DNA from: Holophagales bacterium
GTDB taxonomy: Bacteria > Acidobacteriota > Thermoanaerobaculia > Multivoradales > Multivoraceae
Direction of reading: 5' to 3'
Length of the DNA stretch: 61,148 nucleotides
Assembly: GCA_009837885.1 (NCBI GenBank)
Contig: VXSP01000001.1
Span: 1 to 61,148, forward strand
This document shows positions 33,389-41,798 of the stretch, piece by piece. The notes beneath the pieces were generated by a model. The model was given only the letters and a program-made list of their open reading frames with translations. It ran no database searches and was not told the DNA's origin. Position 1 is the stretch's first letter, and each line of letters starts with the position of its first letter. The position numbers and the translations under genes are program-made.

Positions 33389-34462
33389 CTATGCGGAATC
33401 GCTGTTTTCGGGGTCTCCGTCGGCGTCCATCCTGCTGTACGCCGTCTGGACGCAGTGGATCTTCAGGGCGTCCGGCGCGGTGGCCAGGAACCCCTGCCAC
33501 TCGATCTCGGCGATCGCTTCCTCGGGACTCAGACCCTGTTCGTGGGCGGCGGACGCCTGGTTCCAGAAGTCGGACAGGAACTGCCTGAGGGCATCGACCT
33601 GGGCCATGTCGCTGAAGGTCGGGCCGTGGCCGGGAAGGATGAGATCGAACTCGAGCTCCTCGAAGCGGTCGAGGGTGTCGAGCCACTCGTCAACGTAGGC
33701 GTCGCCGATGTACGCGGCGCCGGCGAGGACGAGGTCGCCGGTGAAGACGACCCGCTCGTTCGGCAGCAGGACGACTACGTCGCCGCCGGTGTGGCCGCGG
33801 CCGAGGTGGAGCAGCTCGATCGGCCGATCCCGGCCCTCGAAGGTGCGGTGAATCGTCATCCGGCTCGTCAGGGTGACGTTGGGCGGCGTCGGGTCCGTTT
33901 CGCCGATCGCCACGTAGTGGGCCTCCTGGACCCGAATCTCGTTGAGCTTCTGGTCCTTCTCCTCGCCGTCCTCCATCGCGTCCGCCTCCTCCTTCCACGC
34001 GGAGATCTGGTCCGGGATGTTCCCGGTGAAGATGGCTGCCGTCGGCTGGTCCATCACGTCCGTCATCAGCATCGCGCGCGTGAACTCGTGGCCGAGGATC
34101 GCGACGTCTTCGGGGAACGCCTGGTTCCCGTGGGCGTGGTCGAAGTGGTAGTGCGTGTTGACGAGGTGCGTGACCGGCTTGTCCGTGACTTCAGCGATCG
34201 AGGCGAGCAGGGCCCGTGCCGCGGCCGGCGTGACATGCGAGTCGACGACCAGGGCGTCCTCGTCGCTCAGGACCAGCATCGCGTTGCTCTGCACGAAGAT
34301 GGACCCCGTACCGACGATGAAGTAGACGCCGGGGGCCACCTCTTCGAAGGTGTGTGTTGGCGGCGGGCCGGGGTCGCCGGCACAGCCGGTGAGGCCGGCT
34401 GTCAACGCGAGGACGCAGATGCAGGCGAGTGCGACTCTTGCGATTCGGTAGTTCGGGCACAT
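33389..34462 (-). CDS. Metallo-beta-lactamase-fold hydrolase, lipoprotein
   Basis: The 357-residue protein has a lipoprotein signal (CVLALTAGLTGC, Cys27) and the MBL zinc motif H104-Y-H-F-D-H109 in HLVNTHYHFDHAHGN, with later zinc ligands in GRGHTGGDVVV (His), VFTGDLV (Asp) and LPGHGPTF (His). It resembles SoxH/quinoprotein-relay-type MBL proteins that hydrolyse small molecules. ATG 34462 has GAGGAG about 8 bases upstream and a TATGAT box further upstream. The longer upstream extension is rejected. Confidence 0.92.
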   Translation of the reverse strand: MCPNYRIARVALACICVLALTAGLTGCAGDPGPPPTHTFEEVAPGVYFIVGTGSIFVQSNAMLVLSDEDALVVDSHVTPAAARALLASIAEVTDKPVTHLVNTHYHFDHAHGNQAFPEDVAILGHEFTRAMLMTDVMDQPTAAIFTGNIPDQISAWKEEADAMEDGEEKDQKLNEIRVQEAHYVAIGETDPTPPNVTLTSRMTIHRTFEGRDRPIELLHLGRGHTGGDVVVLLPNERVVFTGDLVLAGAAYIGDAYVDEWLDTLDRFEELEFDLILPGHGPTFSDMAQVDALRQFLSDFWNQASAAHEQGLSPEEAIAEIEWQGFLATAPDALKIHCVQTAYSRMDADGDPENSDSA

Positions 34463-34493
34463 GGGAGTTGCTCCTCTCCGTTCAGTTCCCCGA

Positions 34494-34499
34494 ATCATA
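34494..34499 (-). promoter_or_regulatory. TATGAT -10 box for the MBL gene
   Basis: TATGAT on the minus strand would start an mRNA with a leader of about 25 bases containing the GAGGAG site. This gene thus has the conventional leadered arrangement, unlike many neighbours. Confidence 0.35.
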
Positions 34500-34540
34500 G
34501 ATCCCCGGGTGGCGCGGACCGCGTCACCCGCGAGCCAGTC

Positions 34541-34564
34541 CATGCGCCCGTCATCGGGCGCATG
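34541..34564. repeat. Perfect 10-bp hairpin with TCAT loop
   Basis: catgcgcccg-tcat-cgggcgcatg lies between the end of the GMC gene and the MBL gene (both minus strand). A hairpin of the same design (GCGCCGG-TCAT-CCGGCGC) occurs at 37554. Without a T-run it is more likely a REP-type transcript end stabiliser than a classical terminator. Confidence 0.55.
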
Positions 34565-34607
34565 GAAGATGCCTGCGCGGCCGGATCTGACGCCTTCTTC
34601 CGGCACG

Positions 34608-36329
34608 TCACAGTTCCAGGCGGCGCATCTGTCGCACCGCGTAGTCGCAGGCGCGGGCAGTGAGCGCCATGTAGGTCAGGCTCGGGTTCTGGCAGGCGGA
34701 CGACGCCATCGCCGCGCCGTCGGTGACGAACAGGTTCGGCACGTCCCAGGACTGGCACCAGCCGTTCAGCACGGAGGTCGCGGGATCCCGGCCCATCCGC
34801 GCCGTGCCCATCTCGTGGATCGCGAAGCCGGGCAGGGAGTTCCGGTTGAAGGTGCGGATGTTCCGCGCGCCGAGCGCTTCCAGCATCTCGGCGGCGCGGG
34901 TCTGGATGCTCTCGCGCATCGCCTCCTCGTTTTCGCCGTAGCTCATCGTGATCCGTGCCGCGGGAATGCCCCAGCGGTCCTCGAGCTCCGGATCGATCGT
35001 CACGCGGTTGTCCGGGTTCGGCAGGTTCTCGCCGAAGCCGCTGAAATTGAGCCGCCAGGGCGCGAGCCCGCGCAGGCTCGCCTTGTAGTCGGCGCCGAAG
35101 CCGGGCTGGCCGATGCCGCCCTGCCACAGGGTGCCGCGGCGGGCGCCGCACTGGTAGCCGAAGCCGCGCAGAAAGTCCTTCTCGCGGGTGGCGTCGGCCC
35201 GGTCGCCGTCGAGATTGACGAAGCGCGGCAGGTAGCAGGAGTTGGGTCGCCTGCCGAAGGTCGTCTTGTCCTCCAGGCCGTCCAGGTTGCCGTTCGCGCC
35301 GACCTGGAAGATGTGGTCCATCAGGTTGCGGCCGACCTGGCCGCTGGAGTTCGCCAGGCCTTCGGAGAAGCGGGGAGTCTTCGAGTTCAGCAGGATGCGG
35401 GCCGATTCGATCGTCGACGCGCACAGGAAGACGATGCGGCCGCGCACCTCGATCGACTCCATGGATTCACCGTCGATCAGGTGAACGCCACTGACGCGAT
35501 CCGTCTGCTCGTCGTAGACCAGGTTGCGGACGACGCTGTTGGGGCGCACGGTCAGCCGGCCGGTCGCCTCGGCCGCCGGCAGCGTCGCGTTCAGGCTGGA
35601 GAAGTACGACCTGCTGATGCAGCCGCGGCGGCAGATGCCGCAGTAGTGGCAGGCGCGGCGGCCGAGGTGGTGTTTGGTGAGCACCGCGACCCGGGCAGGC
35701 GTGAACCGGCGGGTGCCGCCGAAGGCGCGGTCGAGGCCCTCACGGACGCGCTCCTCCATGCAGGTCTGGGCAATCGGCGGCAGGAACTTCCCGTCCGGAA
35801 GCTGCGGCATGTTCTCGGGCTGGCCGGCGATGCCGACGAAGGACTCCACGTGGTCGTACCACGGCGCGAGATCCCGGTAGCGGATCGGCCAGTCCGTGCC
35901 GTAACCGTCGCGGACGTTCGCTTCGAAGTCCAGGTCGCTCCAGCGGTAGCTCTGGCGTCCCCACAGCAGGGACCGTCCGCCGACGATACGGGCCCGGATC
36001 CACAGAAAGTCCTGGCCGCCGTCGCCGATCGAGTACGGGTTGTCGATGTCGTCGACGAAGAACTTGCCCGACCACTCGTCGCAGGCGGCGGCGCGGCTCT
36101 GGACCGGTTGCCGCTCGGCCTGGTGCTTGCGGTCCCTCAGTCCGCGGTAGGGCATCTGCCAGGGCGGCGTGTGCTCGTTGTAGTCGCGCTCGGGAATGAC
36201 CGGCGGTCCGGCCTCGAGCACCAGCGTTTCCAGGCCCTTCTCGGTCAGCTCCTTCGCCGCCCAGCCGCCGGTGATGCCGGAACCGATGACGATCGCGTCC
36301 CACGTCTTCCGTTCGATGATCTGGACCAT
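34608..36329 (-). CDS. GMC-family oxidoreductase, large subunit
   Basis: The 573-residue flavoprotein begins with the FAD-binding fold (DAIVIGSGITGGWAAKELTEKG, then VLEAGP), followed by GGRSLLWG and CxYCGICRRGCISR, and ends with the GMC signature area HEMGTARMGRDP, LFVTDGAAMASSACQNPSLT. With the TAT-exported gluconate-2-dehydrogenase-subunit-3-like gene 14 bases upstream, it probably forms a periplasmic membrane-linked dehydrogenase for a sugar or alcohol. ATG 36329 is chosen; the longer frame into the partner gene is rejected. Confidence 0.92.
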   Translation of the reverse strand: MVQIIERKTWDAIVIGSGITGGWAAKELTEKGLETLVLEAGPPVIPERDYNEHTPPWQMPYRGLRDRKHQAERQPVQSRAAACDEWSGKFFVDDIDNPYSIGDGGQDFLWIRARIVGGRSLLWGRQSYRWSDLDFEANVRDGYGTDWPIRYRDLAPWYDHVESFVGIAGQPENMPQLPDGKFLPPIAQTCMEERVREGLDRAFGGTRRFTPARVAVLTKHHLGRRACHYCGICRRGCISRSYFSSLNATLPAAEATGRLTVRPNSVVRNLVYDEQTDRVSGVHLIDGESMESIEVRGRIVFLCASTIESARILLNSKTPRFSEGLANSSGQVGRNLMDHIFQVGANGNLDGLEDKTTFGRRPNSCYLPRFVNLDGDRADATREKDFLRGFGYQCGARRGTLWQGGIGQPGFGADYKASLRGLAPWRLNFSGFGENLPNPDNRVTIDPELEDRWGIPAARITMSYGENEEAMRESIQTRAAEMLEALGARNIRTFNRNSLPGFAIHEMGTARMGRDPATSVLNGWCQSWDVPNLFVTDGAAMASSACQNPSLTYMALTARACDYAVRQMRRLEL

Positions 36330-36343
36330 GGTTGCAGCAGGCC

Positions 36344-36985
36344 TCAGGCGTCCTCGATGTCGACGCAGGGATCCCAGCGCCCGGGAACGATCCGGTAGCC
36401 GAGTTCGGACTTCATGCCGGCCTCGGAGGTGTAGTAGCCGAACAGGGTGAGCCACTTGACCAGGTCGAAGAAGGGCTGCTCGTGGAGCCGGTTCACATTG
36501 CGCGAGAAGGCGCGGCCGTCTCGTTGGGCGATCGCCTCGTCCTGCGCTTCGGTCAGAAGTTCGTCCTGCGCCGGACCTTCCAGGTCGACGAAGCCGGCAG
36601 CCTCGGGATGGCGCTCCCGGGCGCGTGCGTCGAAGTGGTCGAGTTCGGCGAGCAGGTGATCCCGCGCCGCGTCGGGCAGCCACCCTTCGAGCAGCCGGTC
36701 GACGAAGCCCGGGATGCTGGCGTCCCCGGCGCCTGGGGTGTCGGTCGCCGGCAGGATGCGTTCGGCGATCGCGTCGAGAGTGCGTGCCTGATGTTCCGTG
36801 AGGACAGCGAGCGGTTGCGGTTCGCCGGCGGTCGCCTGCTGCGGGTGCAGGTGCAGATGCGCGAGGTGCGGGTTCGCGAACAGTTCCGCCGGCAGGAAGG
36901 GCACCGCGGCGGCGCCGCCGATCACCCGAAGGGCCCGCCGGCGTCCGACGGTCTCAGCCTGTTCCTGAGCTGGGGAGCGTGTCAT
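36344..36985 (-). CDS. Gluconate 2-dehydrogenase subunit 3-like TAT protein
   Basis: The 213-residue protein has a twin-arginine signal (GRRRALRVIGGAAAVPFLP) and the subunit 3 pattern LDAIAERILPATDTPGAGDASIPGFVD, later LTLFGYYTSEAGMKSELGY. In this family it is exported already folded with the flavin subunit by TAT carriage. ATG 36985 has a TAGCAT box 8 bases upstream. It is the first gene of the pair with the GMC subunit. Confidence 0.9.
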   Translation of the reverse strand: MTRSPAQEQAETVGRRRALRVIGGAAAVPFLPAELFANPHLAHLHLHPQQATAGEPQPLAVLTEHQARTLDAIAERILPATDTPGAGDASIPGFVDRLLEGWLPDAARDHLLAELDHFDARARERHPEAAGFVDLEGPAQDELLTEAQDEAIAQRDGRAFSRNVNRLHEQPFFDLVKWLTLFGYYTSEAGMKSELGYRIVPGRWDPCVDIEDA

Positions 36986-36993
36986 CGCGGTTG

Positions 36994-36999
36994 ATGCTA
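36994..36999 (-). promoter_or_regulatory. TAGCAT box overlapping the GNAT stop codon
   Basis: TAGCAT lies 8 bases before ATG 36985; its TAG is also the stop codon of the upstream GNAT gene. This suggests the dehydrogenase pair has its own leaderless-type start. Confidence 0.4.
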
Positions 37000-37482
37000 C
37001 CGGCGCCGCTGCGCTTCGAGCTTCTTCTCGAAGCAAAGGCTGTGCGGGTCGTAGGCGTACTCGTTGTAGCAGGGGATCTGGACGTAGCCGAACGAGCGGT
37101 AGAGGCCGATCGCGGCCGGCTGGCGCTCGCCGGTCTCGAGACGCAGTGACTTGTAGCCGAACGCCGCCGCTCGGGATTCGAGTTCCTCCAGGATGCGGCG
37201 TCCGAGAGCCTGACCGCGGTACTGCGGGACCACGTACATCCGCTTGATCTCGGCCTGCTCGGCGCTCAGGCGGCGGAGCGCGCCGCAGGCGACGGCCTCG
37301 CCCTCGGCGTTCCGGCCGAGGAGCAGGCAGCAGCCGGGGGCGTCGAGCTTGTCCGGCTCGACGCTGTAGATGCTGTCCGCGGGATAGAGCTCGCCGAGTT
37401 CCCGGTCGAGCGCCTCGTGCAGGCGCACGAAGGCGCGATCGTCGGGGTCGCCCGGTTCGATCCGGATCTCGCCGCCGGTCAT
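36997..37482 (-). CDS. GNAT family N-acetyltransferase
   Basis: The 161-residue GNAT has KRMYVVPQYRGQALGRRILEELE, the acetyl-CoA binding Q/RxxGxG/A loop, and LETGERQPAAIGLYRSFGY. It acetylates an unknown amine. It lies between the acyl-CoA ligase and the dehydrogenase operon on the same strand; hairpins at 37521-37571 precede it. Confidence 0.9.
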   Translation of the reverse strand: MTGGEIRIEPGDPDDRAFVRLHEALDRELGELYPADSIYSVEPDKLDAPGCCLLLGRNAEGEAVACGALRRLSAEQAEIKRMYVVPQYRGQALGRRILEELESRAAAFGYKSLRLETGERQPAAIGLYRSFGYVQIPCYNEYAYDPHSLCFEKKLEAQRRR

Positions 37483-37520
37483 GTCGTCATCGCTCCGGCG
37501 TGCTTCACCGGCTACCCGGC

Positions 37521-37571
37521 TGGCGCGTTCCGCGCCACCGCGTCTCAGGCCGCGCGCCGGTCATCCGGCGC
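37521..37571. repeat. Two hairpins with a segment shared with REP copy C
   Basis: TGGCGCG-TTC-CGCGCCA (37521-37537) is followed by cgtctcaggccgc, which is identical to the link between hairpins in copy C, and then GCGCCGG-TCAT-CCGGCGC (37554-37571). The second hairpin covers the stop codon of the acyl-CoA ligase gene. It may be a related or recombined repeat unit. Confidence 0.5.
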
Positions 37572-39315
37572 ACGGCTGAAACTCTGGAGCCTCGCGCAGC
37601 ATCTGATCGCGCAGGGTTCGCTTGTGGATCTTCTCGGTGGCGCCGCGGGGCAACTGTTCGTCCTGCAGCCACACGTAGCGCGGCACCTTGAACCGGGCCA
37701 GGTGCTCGCCGACGTGTACGCGGACGCCGGCCGCGTCGAGATCGGCGCCGTCCTTGGGCACCACGACGACCGCCAGCTCTTCGCCCAGCCGGTCGTCGGG
37801 AACGCCGAAGGCGGCGGCCTCGTAGACGGCGGGATGCTGGTAGACGACGCGCTCGATCTCGGCGCAGTAGATGTTCTCGCCGCCGCGGAGCACCATGTCC
37901 TTCTTCCGGTCGCGGATGTAGAGGAAGCCGTCCTCGTCGATCTCGGCGATGTCGCCGGTGCGCAGCCAGCCGTCCTGGATCGTTTCGGCCGTCGCTTCGG
38001 GGCGGTTCCAGTAGCCGCGGATGTTCATCGACGACTTCATGATCAGCTCGCCCTGCTCGCCGGACGGCAGTTCGTTGCCGTCGTCGTCGATGATCTTCAG
38101 TTCGACGATCGGGCACGGCTTGCCGCAACTGTCGGGTTTCTCGACCAGCCCCTCGTCCGTGTTGCCGGCGCCGCCGGCGTTCGTCTCCGTCATCCCCCAG
38201 CCGAAGGACCAGTGCTTGTCCGGCATGAGGACCTGCAGGCGGTCGACCATGCCGCCGGGGATCGGCGCGCCGCCGCCGGACACGGCGATGAGACTCCGCA
38301 GGTCGCGTTCCTGGAGCGCCGGCGACTGGAGCATCTCCCAGGTCATCGTCGGTACGCCGTTGAAGGAGGTGACGCGCTCGCGCTCGATCAGCTCCAGGCC
38401 GAGCTCCGGGTTCCACTTGTACATCATCACGATCTTGCGACCGACCCCGAAGGAGGCCAGGAGGCCGGCGTGGCTGCCGCTGACGTGAAACAGCGGCAGC
38501 GGCATCAGAATCGACGGCTGGAACTCCGGGTTCTCTTCGGGTTCCTCGAGCAGGCCCATGGCGATCCGCTGAGCGCCGTAGAAGCCCCAACTGCCGATGC
38601 CGCTGAGAACGCCCCGGTGGGTGGAGACGGCGCCCTTCGGGAACCCGGTGGTTCCCGAAGTGAAGAGGATCGTCACGTCGTCGTGAGGGCCCAGGTCAAC
38701 CTCTGGCATCTGCTGTCCGGCGGCTTCACGCCAGACTTCCTCGAAGTCGTCCACGCCTTCGGGGAGCTCCTCTTCCCAGCGCACGCCGATGCTCTTGACG
38801 CCGAGCTCGGGCAGCTTGCTCGCCACCCGCTCGTAGCGTTGCTGGTCGAAGAAGGCGAGTCTGGCGCCGGAGTCCTTGAAGCCGTACTCCAGCTCTTCGC
38901 CCGACCACCAGCCGTTCAGTGAAACGGAGATCGCGCCGGAAGACGTGATCGCCATGAAAGCGATCACCCACTCCGGGTAGTTCCTCATGCCGATCGCCAC
39001 CCGGTCGCCCTTCTTCACGCCGTAGCGGTGGATCAACTGGTGGGCGATGGCGGCCGCCCGCTCGTAGGCCTCGGCGTAGGTCAGCCGGGTGTCCTGGAAC
39101 ACCAGGAAGTCCTTGTCGCCGTGGTCCTCGCGCGCCTGGTCGTAGACCTGGCGGAGCGTCGGGGGCAGGTTCCTGAACACCTGGTAGTCGACGCCGCGCA
39201 CCGTTTCGGTCACCAGTTCCCAGTCCGCGCCCGGGGCGGTCAGGTGGGCGACCGACTCGTCGTAGGTCATCTCGCCGTGGATCGGCTCCGTCTTCGTGTC
39301 ACGCATGTCGTTCAT
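37561..39315 (-). CDS. Acyl-CoA synthetase (AMP-binding ligase)
   Basis: The 584-residue ANL enzyme has LFTSGTTGFPKGAVSTH (ATP loop), GWGMTETNAG, the GWLRTGDIAEIDEDGFLYIRDRKKDM hinge and a C-terminal lysine region (RGATEKIHKRTLRD). It activates a carboxylic acid as its CoA ester; the chain length cannot be told. The true start is ATG 39315, which overlaps the stop of the hotdog-like gene (ATGA), so these two are an operon. The longer upstream open frame is rejected. Confidence 0.92.
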   Translation of the reverse strand: MNDMRDTKTEPIHGEMTYDESVAHLTAPGADWELVTETVRGVDYQVFRNLPPTLRQVYDQAREDHGDKDFLVFQDTRLTYAEAYERAAAIAHQLIHRYGVKKGDRVAIGMRNYPEWVIAFMAITSSGAISVSLNGWWSGEELEYGFKDSGARLAFFDQQRYERVASKLPELGVKSIGVRWEEELPEGVDDFEEVWREAAGQQMPEVDLGPHDDVTILFTSGTTGFPKGAVSTHRGVLSGIGSWGFYGAQRIAMGLLEEPEENPEFQPSILMPLPLFHVSGSHAGLLASFGVGRKIVMMYKWNPELGLELIERERVTSFNGVPTMTWEMLQSPALQERDLRSLIAVSGGGAPIPGGMVDRLQVLMPDKHWSFGWGMTETNAGGAGNTDEGLVEKPDSCGKPCPIVELKIIDDDGNELPSGEQGELIMKSSMNIRGYWNRPEATAETIQDGWLRTGDIAEIDEDGFLYIRDRKKDMVLRGGENIYCAEIERVVYQHPAVYEAAAFGVPDDRLGEELAVVVVPKDGADLDAAGVRVHVGEHLARFKVPRYVWLQDEQLPRGATEKIHKRTLRDQMLREAPEFQPCAG

Positions 39316-40274
39316 GCCATCGCCGCCCGTTCTTCCTCGTACGCCGCCCGCTCCTTCTCGTAGCCCTCGAAGGAGTGCTTGAGCGTCGCATTGTTCAGGA
39401 TCATCTCGGCCCGCGGCTCCCTCGATTCCGCGTCGAGGAAGGTCGTCCTCACCCAGTTCGATTCCGTGCGCCGGCTCTCGCTCAGGGCAACGATCTCGCG
39501 CTCCAGGAGGTAGTCCTGGCCGACGAAGAGAGGACCGTCGATCATCCGGATCTGCTGGCCGGCGAACAGGCCCAGGGCCGGTCCGCGGGTCGGGAAGCCG
39601 GCCTGACGGTTGGAGTAACCCGCGAGGACGCTGACCATCTCCAGTGGGATGATCGCGCGGCCCCAGGGCGATGAGGCGCCCTCGTCCGCCGTGTACCACG
39701 GCGAGGGCTCGGTGATCCTGTCGAGCTTCTGACTCAGAGAGAAGGGATAGAGCTTGCCCATGTTCTGGTCGAAGTCCATCCGGACCTCCTCGAGTCCCTT
39801 GCCCTTCATTCCCACCTCGAGGTCACGCAGGACGACCAGGGGCCCGGGCGGCCGCAGACGGGCGATGCGGGTGGCGATCTCGGAGGACTCGACGTCGCCG
39901 CGGATCGAGGCGGTTCCGATCAACACCTCCGTGCCGTCTTCCTTCTCGGCCCGGATGCGGACCTGGGTCTGCCCGTTGGCGGGCTGTTCGACGAGGGCCC
40001 GCACCTGCTCGCCCTCGACCACCATGTTCCGGTAGTGCGCGCTCAGGCAGCCGGTTTCGAACCACTCCTGCCCCCACAGGTCGTGAAGCAGGGGCACGAA
40101 CTGGCTGAAGTGGGTCGGACCTTCGATCGGGCCGCCGGCCACAAAGCCCATCTTCTCGGCCGTGGAGTCGTCGTGAATGGACAGGTGACCGCCGTACTCC
40201 TGCTCGGCGAGCATCTGTCTGGGGGTGCGCAGCGGTCCGCGGATGTAGGTCGGCGTGTCGAATGCCTCGGCCAT
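39312..40274 (-). CDS. Hotdog-like (MaoC-type?) protein coupled to the acyl-CoA ligase
   Basis: I recognise no exact family. The 320-residue protein has two similar-sized halves, with GGPIEGPTHFSQFVPLL, SAHYRNMVVEGEQVRALV and, later, LFVGQDYLLEREIVALSESRRTES, which look like the substrate and strand regions of double-hotdog (MaoC-like) acyl-CoA hydratases. Coupling to an acyl-CoA ligase fits that. A GAGGAG site precedes ATG 40274 and a TAGACT box lies upstream of it. Function is inference. Confidence 0.6.
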   Translation of the reverse strand: MAEAFDTPTYIRGPLRTPRQMLAEQEYGGHLSIHDDSTAEKMGFVAGGPIEGPTHFSQFVPLLHDLWGQEWFETGCLSAHYRNMVVEGEQVRALVEQPANGQTQVRIRAEKEDGTEVLIGTASIRGDVESSEIATRIARLRPPGPLVVLRDLEVGMKGKGLEEVRMDFDQNMGKLYPFSLSQKLDRITEPSPWYTADEGASSPWGRAIIPLEMVSVLAGYSNRQAGFPTRGPALGLFAGQQIRMIDGPLFVGQDYLLEREIVALSESRRTESNWVRTTFLDAESREPRAEMILNNATLKHSFEGYEKERAAYEEERAAMA

Positions 40275-40410
40275 TCGGTTCTCCTCGGTTGGGAAGAGCG
40301 GAGTCTAGCGCCGTGAGATGATGAGGCGTGGCGAAGACTCCCGGCGAGGATGTGGTCATCCGGAGCGTCGAGTCGGCGCTGGGTTCGCAGCGTTCCACGG
40401 CGCAAGCTAC

Positions 40411-40416
40411 TAGGAT
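40411..40416 (+). promoter_or_regulatory. TAGGAT box 6 nt before MNT-HEPN start
   Basis: TAGGAT is followed by 6 bases and ATG 40423, no Shine-Dalgarno. The 148-base gap upstream (40275-40422) otherwise shows nothing recognised. Confidence 0.4.
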
Positions 40417-40422
40417 CCCGCC

Positions 40423-41235
40423 ATGAGTCGGCTGGAGGTGCTTCTCGATGCAATGCGTCCGCTTCTGGAAGAACAGGGGGCCTACGGCGCCTGGCTCTTC
40501 GGGTCGCAAGCGCGGGGCACCGCGGATGCCGAGAGCGACATCGACCTGATCGTCGTGCAGCCGAGCGACGAGCCCAGGCCCCTGCGCCGGCTGGCTTACT
40601 CCGAGGCGGTCGAGGCGGCGGGCGGGGCGGTGGATCTCCTGGTCTACACGCCCGAGGAGTTCGAGGCGATGAGGTCGGCGGGACGGCCCTTTCTGGTGGA
40701 TGCGCTCCTGGAGGCGAAACCCGTTCACCTCGGAACGCCCTGGGGCGAACTCGTCGAGCGGGAACTCCAGGAACTGCGTGGCGCTGGGGCGGCTTCCTGG
40801 CCGACCCCGCCGGAGGTGGCGCGGGCCGAAGCCGAGCGGTGGCTTGGGCATGCCGAGTACGACCTCGGCTTTGCGCGCTACGCCTTCGACGGACGGCACT
40901 TCAACCAGGCCTGCTTCTTTGCCCAGCAGGCGGCGGAGAAGGCGATCAAGTCGATCGCCTACGGCCTGGGCGAGCGCCGTGTGCGCACCCACTCGCTGGT
41001 GGAAATGATCGATCGCTACGCGGAACGAGCCCCGGACCTGGTCGCGCTGCGTGGTTTAGGCAAGGGCCTGGACGTTCACTACGTCGAGGCCCGCTACCCG
41101 AACGGCCAGGACAGGGGCATACCGGCCGAGACCTACACTCGACAGATGGCGGAGGAAGCCCTCGAAGCGGCGGAACCGTTCGTGGCGGCGGCGTCCGGCC
41201 GGGTGCAGGCGGAACCCGATGCCGATCAGGCCTAG
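40423..41235 (+). CDS. Fused nucleotidyltransferase-HEPN protein
   Basis: The 270-residue protein joins an N-terminal MNT nucleotidyltransferase (GSX10DXD: G27-S28, D39-I-D41, in GSQARGTADAESDIDLIVV) to a C-terminal HEPN domain (from about 130: FFAQQAAEKAIKSIAY and R185-X4-H190). In MntA-HepT type VII systems these are separate genes and the antitoxin modifies a Tyr two residues after the HEPN His. Here that residue is Leu (RTHSL), as in PF05168-type HEPN domains, so the classical AMPylation switch may not apply. It could be a single-chain RNA-targeting or regulatory module. It is convergent with the gene at 41232. Confidence 0.85.
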   Translation: MSRLEVLLDAMRPLLEEQGAYGAWLFGSQARGTADAESDIDLIVVQPSDEPRPLRRLAYSEAVEAAGGAVDLLVYTPEEFEAMRSAGRPFLVDALLEAKPVHLGTPWGELVERELQELRGAGAASWPTPPEVARAEAERWLGHAEYDLGFARYAFDGRHFNQACFFAQQAAEKAIKSIAYGLGERRVRTHSLVEMIDRYAERAPDLVALRGLGKGLDVHYVEARYPNGQDRGIPAETYTRQMAEEALEAAEPFVAAASGRVQAEPDADQA

Positions 41236-41798
41236 CTGTCGGCCGTGATCCCGCGGGCGACCGCGGCGCGCACGGCCGCGCCCGCGGGCTTTCCGGAGAC
41301 GGCGTCGACGGCCTGGAAGTCGAGGTTGCGGCCGCGTTCCACGTACTCGACCCAGTACGGGTAGGCGCACGGTTCGGAGCGAAGCAACCTGCCGCGTTCA
41401 CGGCGGCGCTTGCCGCGAGCCGCCATCAGCAGCACGCGACCTGCGAAGTCGGCGGCCCGCTCCTCCGCTTCGGCGGGTTGGAGCGCAGGCGGAAGGGTCG
41501 CGGGTCCCGGTACGACCTCGAGACCGTCCAGCCGGATGTGAGCCGTCTGCCCGCTGAGCCGGCAAACCAGGACGGCGAGCTGGTCGCCTTGCCTGGAGCG
41601 GCTGCCGGGCGTGGGTGTTTCCGCGGCAGCTTCCAGCGTCTCGTAGACGACGAGCCAGTGGGGCAGGTAGAGGAGTTCGAAGGCGACGGGCCGCCCGCTT
41701 CGGAGTCGTCGCGGCCGGCCTCCCGCCAGGCGCCGCCGTGCTTGGTCTTCCGAGACGGTCGGCGTGATCGCCGCGGCCGGCTGCTGTGGCTCGGTCAG
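41232..41798 (-). CDS. Hypothetical protein with CTG start, last gene of the symporter operon
   Basis: The minus strand is open for 188 codons from a CTG at 41796-41798 that overlaps the upstream stop (CTGA) to a TAG at 41232. Reading frame and codon choice look coding: FELLYLPHWLVVYETLE, DQLAVLVCRLSGQTAHI, YPYWVEYVERGRNLDFQAVDA. Without a standard start codon it is easy to overlook, and only its last 67 residues follow an ATG. I do not recognise a family. It would be co-translated with two small membrane proteins and an SSS symporter. Confidence 0.6.
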   Translation of the reverse strand: MTEPQQPAAAITPTVSEDQARRRLAGGRPRRLRSGRPVAFELLYLPHWLVVYETLEAAAETPTPGSRSRQGDQLAVLVCRLSGQTAHIRLDGLEVVPGPATLPPALQPAEAEERAADFAGRVLLMAARGKRRRERGRLLRSEPCAYPYWVEYVERGRNLDFQAVDAVSGKPAGAAVRAAVARGITADS

